From Rana temporaria (Eukaryota > Chordata > Amphibia > Anura > Ranidae), in contig NC_053497.1 in assembly GCF_905171775.1 (NCBI RefSeq), positions 104,617,157 through 104,681,156 of the forward strand: 64,000 nt of DNA. The letters run 5' to 3'. Position 1 is the stretch's first letter, and every line of letters begins with the position of its first letter. This document shows, piece by piece, positions 32,920-46,500 of this stretch. The translations under genes and the position numbers were made by a program. The notes below the pieces were generated by a model. That model was not told where the DNA came from and made no database searches. It worked only from the letters and a program-made list of their open reading frames with translations.

Positions 32920-33505
32920 ATAATTTTCCTTTCCTGGCTCTGCGTCTTGCTATCAAGACTGTGGGTCAACTCTGCCCCCTTGACCCCTTATAGGACATTC
33001 CTGAATAGAAGTATAAAAGGCAGGCAGTATCTGGTGCAGGTGTTCTCGTAAAGAGCTCGCAACAGACCAGGGAGGGTATGTGCTGGCATGACGCAGAGCC
33101 AGGAAAGGAAAATTACGGTAAGTATTGGTAGTCATTTTCAGTTTTCCTGGCTCAGCTTCATGCCATCAAGACTGCGGCACTTGACTAGCCAATCCCAGGG
33201 AGGGACAAGACATAGACACCAGGTGCTGCTACCGAAAAAAATTGAATATCTTGACAGGGCAGTCAAGAGCGCATCATGAGACCATGTCCAGTTTATAGTG
33301 CTTTATGAAGGTATTTGGGGATTTCCCTTTCGCTTCCTTGCAGACTACGTAATAATCAAACGTCCGTTGCGACCGCAAATTGTAATACCTACACCGGGGT
33401 ACTGCCTGCCTTTTATACTTCTATTTAGGAATGTCCTATAAGGGATCAAGGGACGGAGTTGACCCGCAGTCTTGATAGCATGATGCAGAGCGAGGAAAAA
33501 AATTT
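32920..33505. mobile_element. short DIRS-like element with long inverted terminal repeats
   Basis: A left segment of about 100 bp (32945-33040: gctatcaagactgtgggtca ... gaatagaagtataaaaggca) recurs inverted at 33385-33485 (tgccttttatacttctattt ... cgcagtcttgatagc). Each arm holds a TATA-like agtataaaaggc pointing inward. A second, internal inversion pairs aattttcctttcctggctct (32931) with gcagagccaggaaaggaaaatt (33094). No coding capacity. The class is inferred from inverted termini and similarity of the tttcctttcctgg arm to 24628-24885. Confidence 0.5.
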
Positions 33506-33679
33506 GACTTTACCTCTAGAAATGCAGAAAAACATGCCATTGAAAACTCCTGTATTCTCATCGCTCTCTTTATTTATACTTTATTATTTATACTTTATTG
33601 TATGGCTAATAGCCCAGGGTTTTCCACCCTTGTTAGTCTTCATTATTGTGCACATTACATTTACAAAGTGTGTGGAATT

Positions 33680-34565
33680 TTAACCGCTTGCCAACCAGCC
33701 GCCGCAGTTTTACGGCGGCAGGTCGGCTCGTCTGCACATAATCGCGTAATATTACGTGATTTCGCATTTCAGCCACTAGGGGTGCGCGCGCCCCCTGCTC
33801 GCCCCTGGTGCCGCGTGTGATCGCTCGTTACAGAGCGAGAACTGGGAGGGAGAGAAATGACTGTTCGTCTGTTCATACAATGTATGAACAGCGATCTGTC
33901 ATTTCCCCTAGTCAGTCCCACCCACCTTCAGTTAGAACACACCTAGGGAACATAATTAACCCCTTCCTCGCCCCCCTAGTGTTAACCCCTTCCTGCCAGT
34001 GACATTTTTACAGTAACCAATGCATTTTTATAGCACTAATCGCTAAAAAAATGCCAGTGGTCCCAAAAATGTGTCAAAAGTGTCCGAAGTGTGCGCCATA
34101 AGGTCGCCGCCATTACTAGTAAAAAATAAATTATTTATAAAAATGCAATAAAACTTTCCCTAATCTTGTAGACGCTATAACTTTTGCGCAAACCAATCAA
34201 ACGCTTATTGTGTTTTTTTTTTTTTTTTTTTTGTTTTTTTCCGTAAAAAATGTAGAATACGTATCGGCCTAAACTCAGGAAAAAAATAGTTTTGTCATTT
34301 TGGGGGATATTTATTACAGTAACAAATATTCATTTTTTTTTTTTCAAAATTTCGCTCTATTTTTGTTTATCGCAAAAAAATAAAAACTGCAGAGGTGATA
34401 AATACCATCAAAAGAAAGCTCTATTTGTGGGGGGAAAAAAGACACCAATTTTGTTTGGGAGCCACGTCGCACGACCGCAATTGTCAGTTAAAGTGACGCA
34501 GTGCTGAATCGCAAAAAGTGGCCCAGTCATTGACCAGCAAAATGGTCCGGGCCTGAAGTGGTTAA
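33680..34565. mobile_element. TTAA-flanked nonautonomous element, CCACTT-type ends, copy A
   Basis: TTAACCGCTTGCC at the left and CTGAAGTGGTTAA at the right. TTAA targets and short CC(A/G)CTT ends suggest piggyBac-like mobilisation (inference). The internal block ctctatttgtgggggg ... caccaattttgtttggga recurs inverted at 59285-59350, so 59180-60295 is a second copy in opposite orientation. Confidence 0.75.
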
Positions 34566-34730
34566 ACGTCTTGTCCAAGAGACTAAATCACGTTCCCTGT
34601 CTACTTGTCCCTCATGACAATCTACTTGTCTTGCTTTTAAAAATGAAAGGGGTTTTTGGCAACTTCAATTATTATTTTTAACTGGGAGAGGGGCTCCAGG
34701 AACATGTCACATTTTCCACCCTAAGGTTCT

Positions 34731-35042
34731 GTTCACACCTAGGCGTATATACGCCTGAAGCGCGACGCCGCAGCAGCCCCTTAGACGCTGGAGGGATGAT
34801 TTTACATTGCCCTCTATGGAGATGTTTCACATCTCCACACCGAACGCCGTAGGCCTGAAAACAAGTCCCGGACCTTTTTTTTTCAGGCGGCTTTCGGCGT
34901 TCGGCATAGGAGATGTGGACCTGGGGGTAAGCTGCATTCACAATCGCGGCGTTTTGTCGCCGCAAATCGTGGCACAAAACGCCACAATTTGTCGCAATTC
35001 GTGGGTCAAAACGCCGTGATTAGGTACGCCAAGGTGTGAATG
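34731..35042. mobile_element. Harbinger-like MITE, diverged
   Basis: Ends tctgttcacacctaggcgta and acgccaaggtgtgaatgca are inverted complements of the type seen intact at 45487-45769. The interior contains aaaacgcc/ggcgttttg foldbacks. Confidence 0.7.
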
Positions 35043-35062
35043 CAAAAATGGGTAGAACGTGT

Positions 35063-36520
35063 AACTTGTTCCTGAAGGTGATCTTATCCTTTAACCCTTA
35101 TGCTGCCAGAGCAGTTTTTGCGTGTTTTGCTGAAGTTTTAAAGAATTAGGCCTGAAGGTTACATAACCCCCCCCCCCCCCCCCCAAAACATGATATATTT
35201 TCTGAAAGCAGACACCCTAGAGAACAAAATGGTGGTAGATTAAATTATGTCACACAATATCATTTCAGTAAAAAACACACTAAAGTTAATTTTAGGGCAC
35301 ACAAATGCAATAAATTACCAATTGTTTGGTAAATATAAAAGACAAGATTGCATTGAGTAAATAGATGCCCAACTTGTCAAACCTTAAACTTGCGTGCACC
35401 TGTGAAATGGTTACAAACTTCAGTACCCTATATTTTCTATAGGCGACGCTCTAAAAAAAAAAAAAAAACTCTGGGTCATCAGTGTTACGAAGGAGGTCTT
35501 GTGTTAAAATAATTGCTCCCACTCTGGCGTGCGCATCGATATGCTACATGAGTAGATGCCCCTAACGCATCCATTTATGTTTGTGAGGCCCCCCACATAT
35601 ACATGCCTATAATCTTTTTGAGGTGGGGTTTTATGTGTTTGGGTGTAACTTTTTTTATTTTTTACAATTAAATTTTTTTTTTTTCATTACATAGGGGACA
35701 AAAAGTCCACTCTTGGCTCTCGGCTCCTCCCCGCAAGAGCTAACCCTCTCTGGGAAGCTGTCTCCCGGGGGGGGGGGTTACCTTGCAGGCATGCTCCTGT
35801 GTGATACAGTCGGCAGCCATAGCCGCCAAGTGTATGACTCAGCCCCGGTGCATCATTGATTTGATTGACAGCAGCGGGAGCAAATGGCTGCTCTGTTATC
35901 GATCATCCAATGAAGAGCCGCCTCAAGCTGGGGGATTGCATCCAGGAGATTTTTGGGCTCGGGTAAGTAAAACGGCTTGGGGGGGGGGGGGGCGATGACT
36001 TCAAGGTGTTTTTTCACCTTAAAGAGGTTGTAAAGGTAAAAAAAATTCCCCTAAATAGCTTCCTTTACCTTAGTGCAGTCCTCCTTCACTTGCTTCATCC
36101 TTCGATTTTGCTTTTAAATGTCCTTATTTCTTAGAAATGCTCACTTCCTGTTCTGTCTGTAACTACACACCGTAATGTAAGGCTTTCTCCCTGGTGTGGA
36201 CAAAGCCTCTTGAGGGGGCGAGCAGTCAGGACGCCGACTAACACACAGCTCGTTTCTCTATCTGCAAAGTAGAGTGTGTCCTGACAATCCTGCTCGCCCC
36301 TCCACACCAGGGAGAAAGCCTCGCATTATGGTGGTGAGTTACAGACAGAAGAAATAAGGACATTTTAAAAGCAAAATCGAAGGATGAGGCAAGTGAAGGA
36401 GGACTGCACCAATGTAAAGGAAGCTATTTAGGGAATTTTTATTGTTTTTACCTTTACACAACCCCTTTAATGCATAGGATGAAAAAACACAAAGCCTTAC
36501 AGCCCCTTTTAAACTATAGG
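35063..36520. mobile_element. older nonautonomous element(s) split by a foldback insertion
   Basis: A diverged relative of the 38756 type core (agtaaatagatgcccaacttgt, gcaccctatattttctatagg) occupies about 35100-35700. A separate end, ggtgttttttcacc|TTAA, at 36002-36022 continues as TTAA|tgcataggatgaaaaaacac at 36467, so the foldback element 36023-36466 sits inside it. Poly-C at 35168-35184 and poly-G near 35767-35777 and 35978-35991. Confidence 0.5.
36023..36466. mobile_element. TTAA foldback element, copy 2
   Basis: TTAA at 36019-36022 and 36467-36470 flank aGAGGTTGTAAAGG ... caacccct. Inner blocks (ccttagtgcagtcctccttc, aggctttctccctggtgtgg) match copies 1 and 3. A gap in the centre shortens it. 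Confidence 0.88.
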
Positions 36521-37048
36521 AACACCTTGTGAAATATCTCACACTGGCAATCAATCATTGTTTTTCCATGAATGACTTTAAAGAGTACCAGATGTCATTG
36601 GGCTTATGCAAGAATCTGAATATTTATGTCAGACTTTTCATGCTCCTCTCTTTTTAAAAGAAATCTATAAGCGTGATAAGTCTGTGCTCACAACACAACG
36701 TTTTGTTCTCCTCTCCTGTACATAATGTCAGCTGTTGTACTTAACTATTCATGCCTCTGCATACTGCCTGCTGTCATATCCACCACACTGTTCTCCTGTA
36801 CATTCTGCACACTTTTTTCCATACTCCTAGTCATACCCACCTCGCTCCATTTTAATTTATATTTATTTCTTATCAGAAAAATATTTTATTGTGCATATAA
36901 TAGACCAGGTACAAACGGTTGTAAAAGGTATAACGCTCTAAAAGTACCATGTACAAGGTTATATGGTGATATAGGATAAACCATCTGCACAATAAGTGTA
37001 AAAGTGAACATATTGTCAGACTTTAAACTAAAGATAACCCAAAAAACA
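36521..37048. other. intron 1 sequence without recognised gene
   Basis: Apparently unique, AT-rich; no coding domain seen. Confidence 0.4.
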
Positions 37049-37056
37049 ACCTAGAA

Positions 37057-37192
37057 CAGTGATGGCGAACCTTGGCACCCTAGATGTTTTAGAACTACAT
37101 TTCCCATGATGCTAAACTTTACTGCAGAGTGCATGAGCATCATGGGAAATGTAGTTCCAAAACATCTGGGGTGCCAAGGTTTGTCATCACTG
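37057..37192. mobile_element. hAT-type palindromic MITE, 136 bp, perfect 8-bp duplication
   Basis: CAGTGATGGCGAACCTTGGC ... tttcccatgatgct and the inverted complement agcatcatgggaaa ... ggtttgtcatcactg, flanked by identical acctagaa at 37049-37056 and 37193-37200. Only about 15 bp of loop. It lies about 0.7 kb upstream of the first coding exon. Confidence 0.93.
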
Positions 37193-37314
37193 ACCTAGAA
37201 CATATATCCTCCGCAGTGTGTATCATCCATTAGTGGAAAAAAGGCATGCCGAACAAACAAAATGACTCTCCAATCATTATCCACGGTAATCTAAGCAAGA
37301 ATCATTATTCCTAC

Positions 37315-37615
37315 GTGTTTTTCTTTTTTGGACCACTTTTGGTAGGTCCTGACCACTACACATTGGGAACATCACACAAAAGCTGCAGCTTTGGAATTGC
37401 CCTGAACCAGTCAGCCAGCTATTACATTTTGGCTCTTGTCAGTCAAGAAAATCCTTAGGCTTTACCCAGCTTTTCTGCTTTTAACACATCAACTTCAGGG
37501 ACAACATGTTCACTTTCCTAATATATTCCTCCCATTTTCAGATGCCATTGTAATGAGATAATCTTATTCACTTTACCTGTCAGTGGTCATAATGTTATGG
37601 CTGATCGGTGTATAA
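37315..37615 (-). mobile_element. Tc1-like element end fragment
   Basis: The terminus ctgtcagtggtcataatgtt and atggctgatcggtgta matches the Tc1 copy at 7625-8466 along about 290 bp. Only the terminal repeat and transposase N-terminal region are kept. Non-functional. Confidence 0.75.
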
Positions 37616-37868
37616 GGCAGCATTTCCCCGAACTGATCTCGGATAAATGCTCATAGTTACACAGGCCCCAGCCATCTTGTGGAGGTTGAGCTGAGAGCCA
37701 ATCTGTGAGTTGGTTGGAATGATTTAGAAGCATTTGGGTTCCATTATTCAGCCCAGCTTTGGTAAGATTTGGCTTATTGTTTTTATACTACTTGTTCAGT
37801 CTAGTACTGTCATCATAGATGAGTGAATGCTCCTACTGGCTAATAACGTTTCCTTCTCTTTTCTACAG

Positions 37869-37927
37869 CGCCATCATGGCCACCGCACCTTACAATTACT
37901 CGTATATCTTCAAATACATCATCATTG
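37869..37927 (+). CDS. rab14: RAB14 first coding exon (coding from 37876)
   Basis: Acceptor TTTTCTACAG ends at 37868; seven 5' UTR bases precede the ATG at 37876-37878. It encodes residues 1-17 plus the first base of Gly18 and ends at donor ATTG|GTAAGT. The split of Gly18, the first P-loop residue, by the intron is seen directly. Confidence 0.97.
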
Positions 37928-40519
37928 GTAAGTCAATCTAACTGCAGTAAAGTGACTCTGAGAGAACAGTAGAAATCACTGGAGGAATGTGTGTGATGGA
38001 GCTTGTCAATTAGTGAGGCCTGGGAGAGCAGGTTGTACTGATTGGCTTCTGTAGGATCACAGTCGGTCCTCATTTCAGAGAGTTTTGAAACATGGTGTCC
38101 ACTGACCTACAAGTTGTAGGAAGGAAAAGCATTTTTTGTTTTGTGTTGTCCACACTTTTTTAGTTTTGTAGTAACAAGATCACTAAACTCTCCCACGTTT
38201 ACTTTTACTCAACTTTTTTTAATGCACCTCCAGCAAAAAGTGTCTGTCAAGTTAACTCTAAAGCCAGGAGGACAGGAAAATGATGATGATGCAGAATGAC
38301 CCAAATTTTTTTTTTTTTTTTTAACCTGAGCCTGGATTCTGGTTGGTTAGGTTTTATATTTTAATCATACAGTTCATCACACAGGCTCCTCAAAGGATAA
38401 GTTCAAGGTAAAATGTGCAATTTTTTTTTTTTTAAATCTATTTGTAATGGACCTGTAAAGTATTCCATCCACGATCAGCAGATCATGGGTGTAATGCTAC
38501 GGTCCTGCAGACTACCTCCAATACAGCCAGGCAGTTACACTGACAGGAAGACTTGATTAACTACCACAGCGCTCAACAGTGCCATGGTAGTTCATTAAAA
38601 ACTACAAGCCAACAGCCGCAATAGGCTCCGCAGGACATTGTAAATGGATAACGTGGCCATGCAGGTGGAGAAGATCCCTCGCTAGCTGTCAGACTGGGGC
38701 TGGTGCATTTGTAACCTGTTACATGTTCACCTTTTGTAACATGTTTCACCCATGTTCAGGGTGTAATTTTTATTTTTATTTTCTCGCACGGTATTTGCGC
38801 AATAATTTTTCAAACACATTTTTTTGGGGGAAAAAAAACCTGTTTCATGAATTAAAAAATAACAAAACAGTAAAGTTAGCCCATTTTTTTATAATGTGAA
38901 AGATGATGTTACGCAGAGTAAATAGATACCTAACATGTCACGCTTTAAAATTGCACACACTCATGGAATGGCGCCAAACTTCGGTACTTAAAAATCTCCA
39001 TAGGCGACGCTTTACATTTTTTTACAGGTTACTATTTTCGCGTTTCAGAGAAGGTCTAGTGCTAGAATTGTTGCACTAACGCATGCGACGATACCTCACA
39101 TGTGGGGTTTGAACGGCTATACATATGTGGGCGGGACTTGCATGCGTGTTCGCTTCTGCACGTGAGCTACCCGGGATAGGGGCGTTAAGTAAAATAATTT
39201 TTATTTTTTTATTTCTACACTTTTTTCTTTTTTTGATCACTTTTATTCCTATTACAAGGAATGTAAACATCCCTTGTAATAGGAATCAGTGTGACAGGTC
39301 CTCTTTATGGAGAGATGTGGGGTCAATAAGACCCCACATCTCTCCTCCAGGCTTACAAGCATGAAAAAACATTCTATGATCTCACACCGACAGCCGCGAT
39401 TGCGGCTTTGTTTACTTCCGGGTACCGGGCGTGACGTCATAACATCGCGCCCGGGCCTCTGACTGTCATAGAGATGACTGGTGACCATCAGGTCACCAGT
39501 CATCTCTATGCTTCCCCAGCCAGCACCGGCCGATTCGCTCTCTGGGCCCCCGATGGCACGGGAGAGCCCGGAGAAGCACCGGATGGCGGCGGGGGGGGGG
39601 GGGGGCGTCCCCTCCCGCTGCCTTTAAGAACGATCAAGCGGCAGAACTGCCACTTTGATCGTTCTTATTGTGCACAGAATCGCCGGCAGAAGGAGGTGAT
39701 ATCTGAATGATGCCTGTAGCTACAGGCATTATTCAGATATCGCGCACAAAGTCGAGGACATATTTTGTCGTTCAGCGGTTGTAAAGTGGTTAAAGTCTTA
39801 AAGCTGAGGTCCGCCTGCCCCTTTTTAAAAATTAAGTCAGCAGCTACACGTATACTGTAGCTGCTGACTTTTAACATTGGGACACCTGCATGTCCTAAAG
39901 TCCAGTGATGTCGGCACCGCAGCTAATGTTTCCATCAGCTGTCGGGTGCTGTCGCAGCCATTGACGGTAAGGGAACTCTGCAGTGTAGCCTTTCAGCTTC
40001 ACGGTCTGGTCCCTACTGTGCATGAGCAAAGCACGCTTCGCTCTTTTGATGGCCCAGTAGAAGGGGAGGGACCCTGATGTACTTTACTGCAGCCCAGTCT
40101 CCTGGCTCGCTCCCCCTTCCCCCCGAAAGGGAAAGGTGCCAAATGTGGGGGGGGGGGGGGGTGTCGCATAAGCCGAAGTTCCCCTTTTGACATTAAAGGT
40201 TCTTGTAAAATAACTTGCTCTGTGCTGTGGTTTTGCACAGAGCACCCCTGATACTCCATTTGTCTTCTGACTCCTCTTCAGCCAGTGCCAGCAATGGCAA
40301 ACTGCTTGCTCTGGAGGCACTGGTGCATGCTCGCTCCCAAGTCCCTCTCTGTGTCCATATTACACGCAGAGCCCTGCAACTCGGCCCTGTCCTCCGTTCC
40401 CTGGCTGCTGTCTCAGCCAATGAGGAATGAGAGACTCGGGATAAGCTCAGCTCTCATGCACATCACTGGATCGAGTGGGAGCTCAGGTGAGTATTCTCTG
40501 AGCTGGGGGGGCCCGCTGC

Positions 40520-40558
<39 letters not shown>

Positions 40559-43500
40559 TTCATGCATAAAGGTATGAAACTTTGAGCCTTTAAAACCACT
40601 TTGTGTTATATGCAGCCACCTTCAGATGATTGGACACTGGTAAACAGAAATGTAGCGCAGCCCACATAACCCCTTCCACTTCAGCAATCCTGTTTTTTTT
40701 GTTTTGGCTAGTGTCCTTAGGTGAAGAATGACCTCTCTGTACTGAGAGCAGGTTGCTGGCATATGGTTGCTAGCGTTACATGGACAAGTAAGCAGATTCC
40801 TGGCTGATCTTTACATTGAAAGATCGCTTTCTTAACCCATCTTGCTCGCAGCTTCTGAATTGGTGCTCTTGGGTCTCAGATTTGGTGTATCTAATCTTTT
40901 ATGTAAAAAAGAAACACACCTTGTTCTTACTAGGGACACAGTGGTTCTGAGGGCTCAGGTCTCCTCTTTTTTTACCAAGGTGCTTTCTTTCATGTTAATC
41001 GGGACATTGTCCTACCTTCTCTGTCCTGCTGCTAAGGATCCCAAAGAGATTTCTATCCACTTTTTAGATTTGGTGCAGGCAGTGGTGGTTTATCTCTTGG
41101 CCATTGCTTCTATCCATCAATCAGATATGTTTGTCCTGCTGCAGGCTCCTACAAATGGCACCCCACCTATCTTCCTACTATTTCTCAGAGGTTTAGGCAG
41201 GTTTTCACTAAAGCTTATGCCTTATCCCTGTTGAGGCTTATTCAATTGCATCAGTCGGTGCCTATTGGGCTTTTTAGTGGCAGGCAATGGTTCTCAGATT
41301 GCAAGGCTTGGTATTCGGTGTACACATTTGTGACGTTTTACCAGGTGAACGCTCAGGCCCCTGTGTTGCTCACCCTTCACTTTTATTGCTCGGGGACATT
41401 CCATGGTTAACACTTAAAGTGATACTAAACTGAGAAATGTTAATTGTCATCATTCATTCACATCAGATATATATCATTCCACTGTATTTTTTTTTATTTT
41501 AATCCTTCAACCACTTCCCTACTGTAGGACGTCATATGACATCCTGGACTTTAGGGGGGGATGTCTGAATGATGCCTGGGATGTCTGAATGATGCCTGCA
41601 GCTACGGACATCATTCAGATATCCTTCTCTTCTGCCGGCCATTCTGAACACCATAAGAACGATCAAAGCGGCAGTTCCGACTTATTGTCACACCGTAGGT
41701 GTGACCGTATGCGGTCTTGCAAGCGCATTTTTTTTGGGGGGGGGGGGGGGGGAATCACTTTTTAAATAAAAAAAATAAGACAAAAGTGAAGTTATTCCAA
41801 TTTTTTTTTATTTTGTGGAAGATAATGTTATGCCGAGTAAATTGATACCCAACATGTCACGCTTCAAAATTGTGCCCGCTCGTGGAATAGCGTCAAACTT
41901 TAACAATTAATCTCTATAGGTGACGTTTAAAATATTGTACAGGTTGCATGGTTTAAGTTACAGAGGAGGTCTAAGGCTAGAAATATTGCTCTTGCACTAA
42001 CGATCGCGGTGATACCTCACATGTGGCTTTAACACCGTTTTCATATGTGGGTTGTAAACCTCCCTTGTAATAGAAAAAAGCATGACAGGTCCTCTTAAAT
42101 ATGAGATCTGGGGTCAAAAAGACCTCAGATCTCATATTTGGGCAAAAATGCAATAAAAAAAAAAAATTGTCATTTGAAAAAATTACAAAAATAAATTGGC
42201 CCTTTAAGACATATGGGCGGAAGTGACATTTTGACGCAGCTTCCGCCCTGCTATGGAGATGGGTGGGGGCCATCTTGCCCTCACTCGTATACATGGCAAG
42301 CAGGAAGAAGGACCCGATCGGCTCCGCAGCGGAGACCACCGTTATGGTTTACAGGACCAGCGCCTGAAGAGATGGATATCTTGGTTGTGGCAGCAACTGA
42401 TATATATATTTTTTTTTACCCTGAAAATAGACGGTAAACTGTGCCTGCGTGTTATACACAAGGGGCTGTGGAATTTTTATATATTTTTTTTCTTTCTGAA
42501 ACTTTCCTCAAAGTTAGGGTGCGTGTTTTATACGCCGATGAATACGGTATGTTGAAGTCATATATATGTTTACCCCAGATAAAATATATTGTCCTGGACC
42601 TACTTTATTAATGTGTAGCAAGTTTATTTTTTTTTTTTTCCAAAATGTTTTATTGAACATATAGAGATAATCATAAACATTGACATGTACAGTGCATTTC
42701 ACAAGGCTAATAATTTCACAATGCGTATACAGAAGTAAGCAAACAGCAGCAAGGCATCTATTCCAGTATTGCAAAATGCAAAGAACCATTTCATATATCT
42801 ATTGGGGATCCTCCGAAGGGGAGAGGGACTGACCCACTCACGAAACCCCGAACAAGGGAGCAAAGGTCCACCCGGAGGGGTGTAGGGGGTCAAGTTTATA
42901 TAAAATTTTTGTTTTCTTTATAGTTTTATATATTCAACTAATTAACTCAGGTGGTAGCCTATCCATGCCTACAGTTTGAACCCAATTGGGGTAGGCTGGT
43001 CTCGGCTATCCAGTACTGAATTTTTATAAGATTAATCTTTAATAATAATAATTACAAATGGCTAACTTGACAAAGTTGATCTGTATTGTTAAGTAAATAC
43101 TCTTAATAAAAATGTATTTAAAAAAAAAAAAAAAAAATGAATGATACCAGCTTTCATTTTGTTTAGACAGCATCTGCACCCAAGACTTTAAAGGGGTTGT
43201 AAATGTTTTTTTATTTTCTAAATAGGTTCCTTTAAGAGTGCATTGTTGGTTCACTTACTTTTTTTCCTTCTATTTCCCTTCTAAATGTTTTTCTTCCTTT
43301 TGTCTGAATTTCTCACTTCCTGTTCCTCCTCGGTAAGTTGTTCTGGCTGACTAACTCCCAGCCAGAATGGCTCGGATGATTGGGGCAAGCTTACTGAGGA
43401 GAAACAGGAAGTGAGAAATTCAGACAAAGGAGAAAAAAAAACATTTAGAAAGGAAATCCAAGGAAAAGGTAATTGAACAATGCACTAGCGTAAAGGAACC

Positions 43501-46500
43501 AATTTAGAAAATATAAAACAAACCTTTACAGCCACATTAATACTGATTTATATTAAATTAAGCTTTTTTTTGTGAGTTCCTTGATGAATGTAATCAATCG
43601 GCATACTATATCTCACTCTATAGTGTTTTTAGCAATAGTAGGACATGGGGAAGGAGGAGGGAGGGAAGTGTCAATTACCACTGTGTGTATGTGAGGCTGC
43701 ACAGATGAGGAGAAAAAAAAAGGAAATAAAGAGCTTAGAAGGGAACTGAAATGGAGCATGCTCCGCAGAGCACACCAGCTGGTCTACACAATCTCATGCT
43801 GCAGTGAGGACACACAAGATGGGTAGGGACAGCTGAAGGCAGGATCAACAAGGTATAATTCACTCTAGTGGCTTTGCGAGTTTGCATACTTTTTTATACA
43901 GCATGTAGTGAGTTTTTCATAGTCTAGATTTAATTACATGCCAAAGAAGCCTGTTTCCTGTACTCTACAATTAAGAAATAAGGATTTTTGACTTGCCTAT
44001 AAAATCCTTCTCTTTGCTAATGTCCAGTCAACTGAAGGTGGCTGCGTATAACTGCCATGGTTAAGACTTAAAGGAGCCTGTGTACTGTACCCAATAAAAA
44101 GGATTTTCAGGTAAGTCATAAAACCAAATTTCCTGCAGACGTTTTAATACAGGACTGTTGTGCACTATTAACGGTCAGCATGCACATAGCCTGTAAACTG
44201 CTAGCTGGACAAGATGGTGTAATTACCGATATTGTAACCTTCATGTATTATTTACATGGATTTGTATTGTTTATCTCTTGCGTTGCCTGTCTCCAGTAAA
44301 CAGGTCTTTTCTCTTGCAGGTGACATGGGAGTGGGAAAATCTTGCTTGCTGCATCAGTTCACCGAAAAGAAATGTAAGTGTTTCTGTCCCTGATGCATCT
44401 GCTGCAGCTCTTCTCGCCAATGCTTGGTGCTATAACTGATGTGAACGTGCAGCCACAACCAAAGCTGTCATGCATGCAGCAATGTCTAGAACAGAGCGTT
44501 TTTTTTTTTTTTTTTTTTTTTTTGTGACTGCGACATTATGGCTGACACATCGGACAATTTTGACACATTTTTGGGACCATTGTCATTTTCACAGCGAAAA
44601 GTGCTTTAAAAATGCACTGATTACTGTGATGACAATTGCAGTTTAGGAGTTAACCACTAGGTGGCGCTGTAGGGGTTAAGTGTGACCTCATATGTTTTTC
44701 TAACTGTAGGGGGACAAGGCTGTGACGTCAAAGATCGACTTTCCCTATATAAGGGAACAGACGATCACTGACATTGCCACAATGAAGAACGGGGAAGGTG
44801 TGTTTACACACATCTCTCCTCGTTCTTCAGCTCCTGTGACCGATCGCGGGACACCGGCGGCGATCAGGTCCCGTGGCTGGGCTCTTAAAGAGGACGTACA
44901 GGCACGTGCTTGTGCCCTTCTGCTGACGTATATCGGCGTGAATGGGTCCTTTAAGTGGTTAAAGAGCCGGTAAACGATTCTATAAAGGGGGAAAAACTGC
45001 GCTAATGGAAACAAAAATAAAAAATGTAGATGAACCAGTCCAAAAGCAGCAATTAAATGTGGGATATAACAAAAAATATAATGGGAAGGAGAGAATTTGC
45101 GCCAATTACAGTCCATATAAATAGTTGCAGGGCATAGGATTGTTCCAGTAGTTGCACAGGTAGTTGAATTTATTCAATAAGGACACCCAGTGACTGAATC
45201 AGACACGTGCACCGCCACCTCACAGATCACATGATTTCCAGATAGCAAGGCCAGTGAACAGATGGCTTTAGCCCGGGCCTTTGCTTTGCGAAAAAACGCA
45301 GAAATAGGGGTGGGGGAAAGCGCTGTCATCACCGCGCCGTCTCGTTGAGGATGGCGGGAGCATGTATTGTAGCCGGCTGGCTTCTTAATTTTATGCGTGT
45401 GGTTTTTTTTTTATTCGAAATTGTAAGTGCAATTATATTGTTTATTAAACCAAGAGTATCGCAGTATCACGCTATGGTCTATCTTAGGCTGCATTCACAC
45501 CTAAGCGACAGCCGCGTACGCGTGTAGCGGCAGATTTGCCGCGATTACAAATGTATCTTTTTTTTTTTTTTTCTAAAGTATTCCCATTGCTGTCTATGGG
45601 AAAACGCGCCTGTCGCGTGAAAAAAAGGGTCCGGGACTTTTTTTCAGGCGACAGGCGTTGCGCGTCTATGAGATGTGAACCATCTCCATAGACGGCAATG
45701 GGAATTCTCCCCTCTAGCGACAGAAGCGTCCCGCGTCGGGCGTTTTGTCGCTTAGGTGTGAATGCAGCCTTATCCTTTGTTTGGGCTGATTGTTGAAAAT
45801 TGCTTACGGTTACAGAGTTAACATGAACAGGTCTCATATGTGGCCAATGCAAGTCAGTCAGCTTGACCTTACTGAGCTAAAAAGCCTTTTCTTTCTTGTT
45901 CATTGAGGGACACAGGAATATATTGACTGATGGGTTAGACTGCTGCCTACAGGATGATTGGTCACTGCTTCATCTAGCCTCTACATAACGGCTATCTGGA
46001 TCAATGCATCCTCAGCAACAGCTTTGGAGGCTGTGTTGAAACCTGCTGGAGTGAACAGTTTTGACTCTTGACTGCCTCCCTTTTTTTCTTTTTCTTTTTT
46101 TTTTTTTTTGTCTGATCTTATTGTAAGGTGAACTTTCTCATGCCTATTACATCAAGTGAGATAGATCTTGGATTTGGTGACCTTCTCCCCAGAAAAATAT
46201 ATAAATATATTTAAAAAAACACCATCTACAAGGTAGCTCTGCTTTTTGATTATTCCCATTGTACTGGTTGGTTAGCCAGAGTGATTTACAGTTCCATAGG
46301 TGGGACCCTGTTTCTGAATACTCACATTGTGAGTAGACCGCGTTACCAAAGTACCTGCAGCTCAATAACTCCATGGTTTGCTGGGCACCATTTACAATCT
46401 GTTTTCTGTTGTTTTACTGTGAGAAGGGGTTAATACTGAAGGACTGAGTGCTGATGTCATCCATTGGGTGGACTGTTGTGAGCAGTCAGTGTTGACAATT

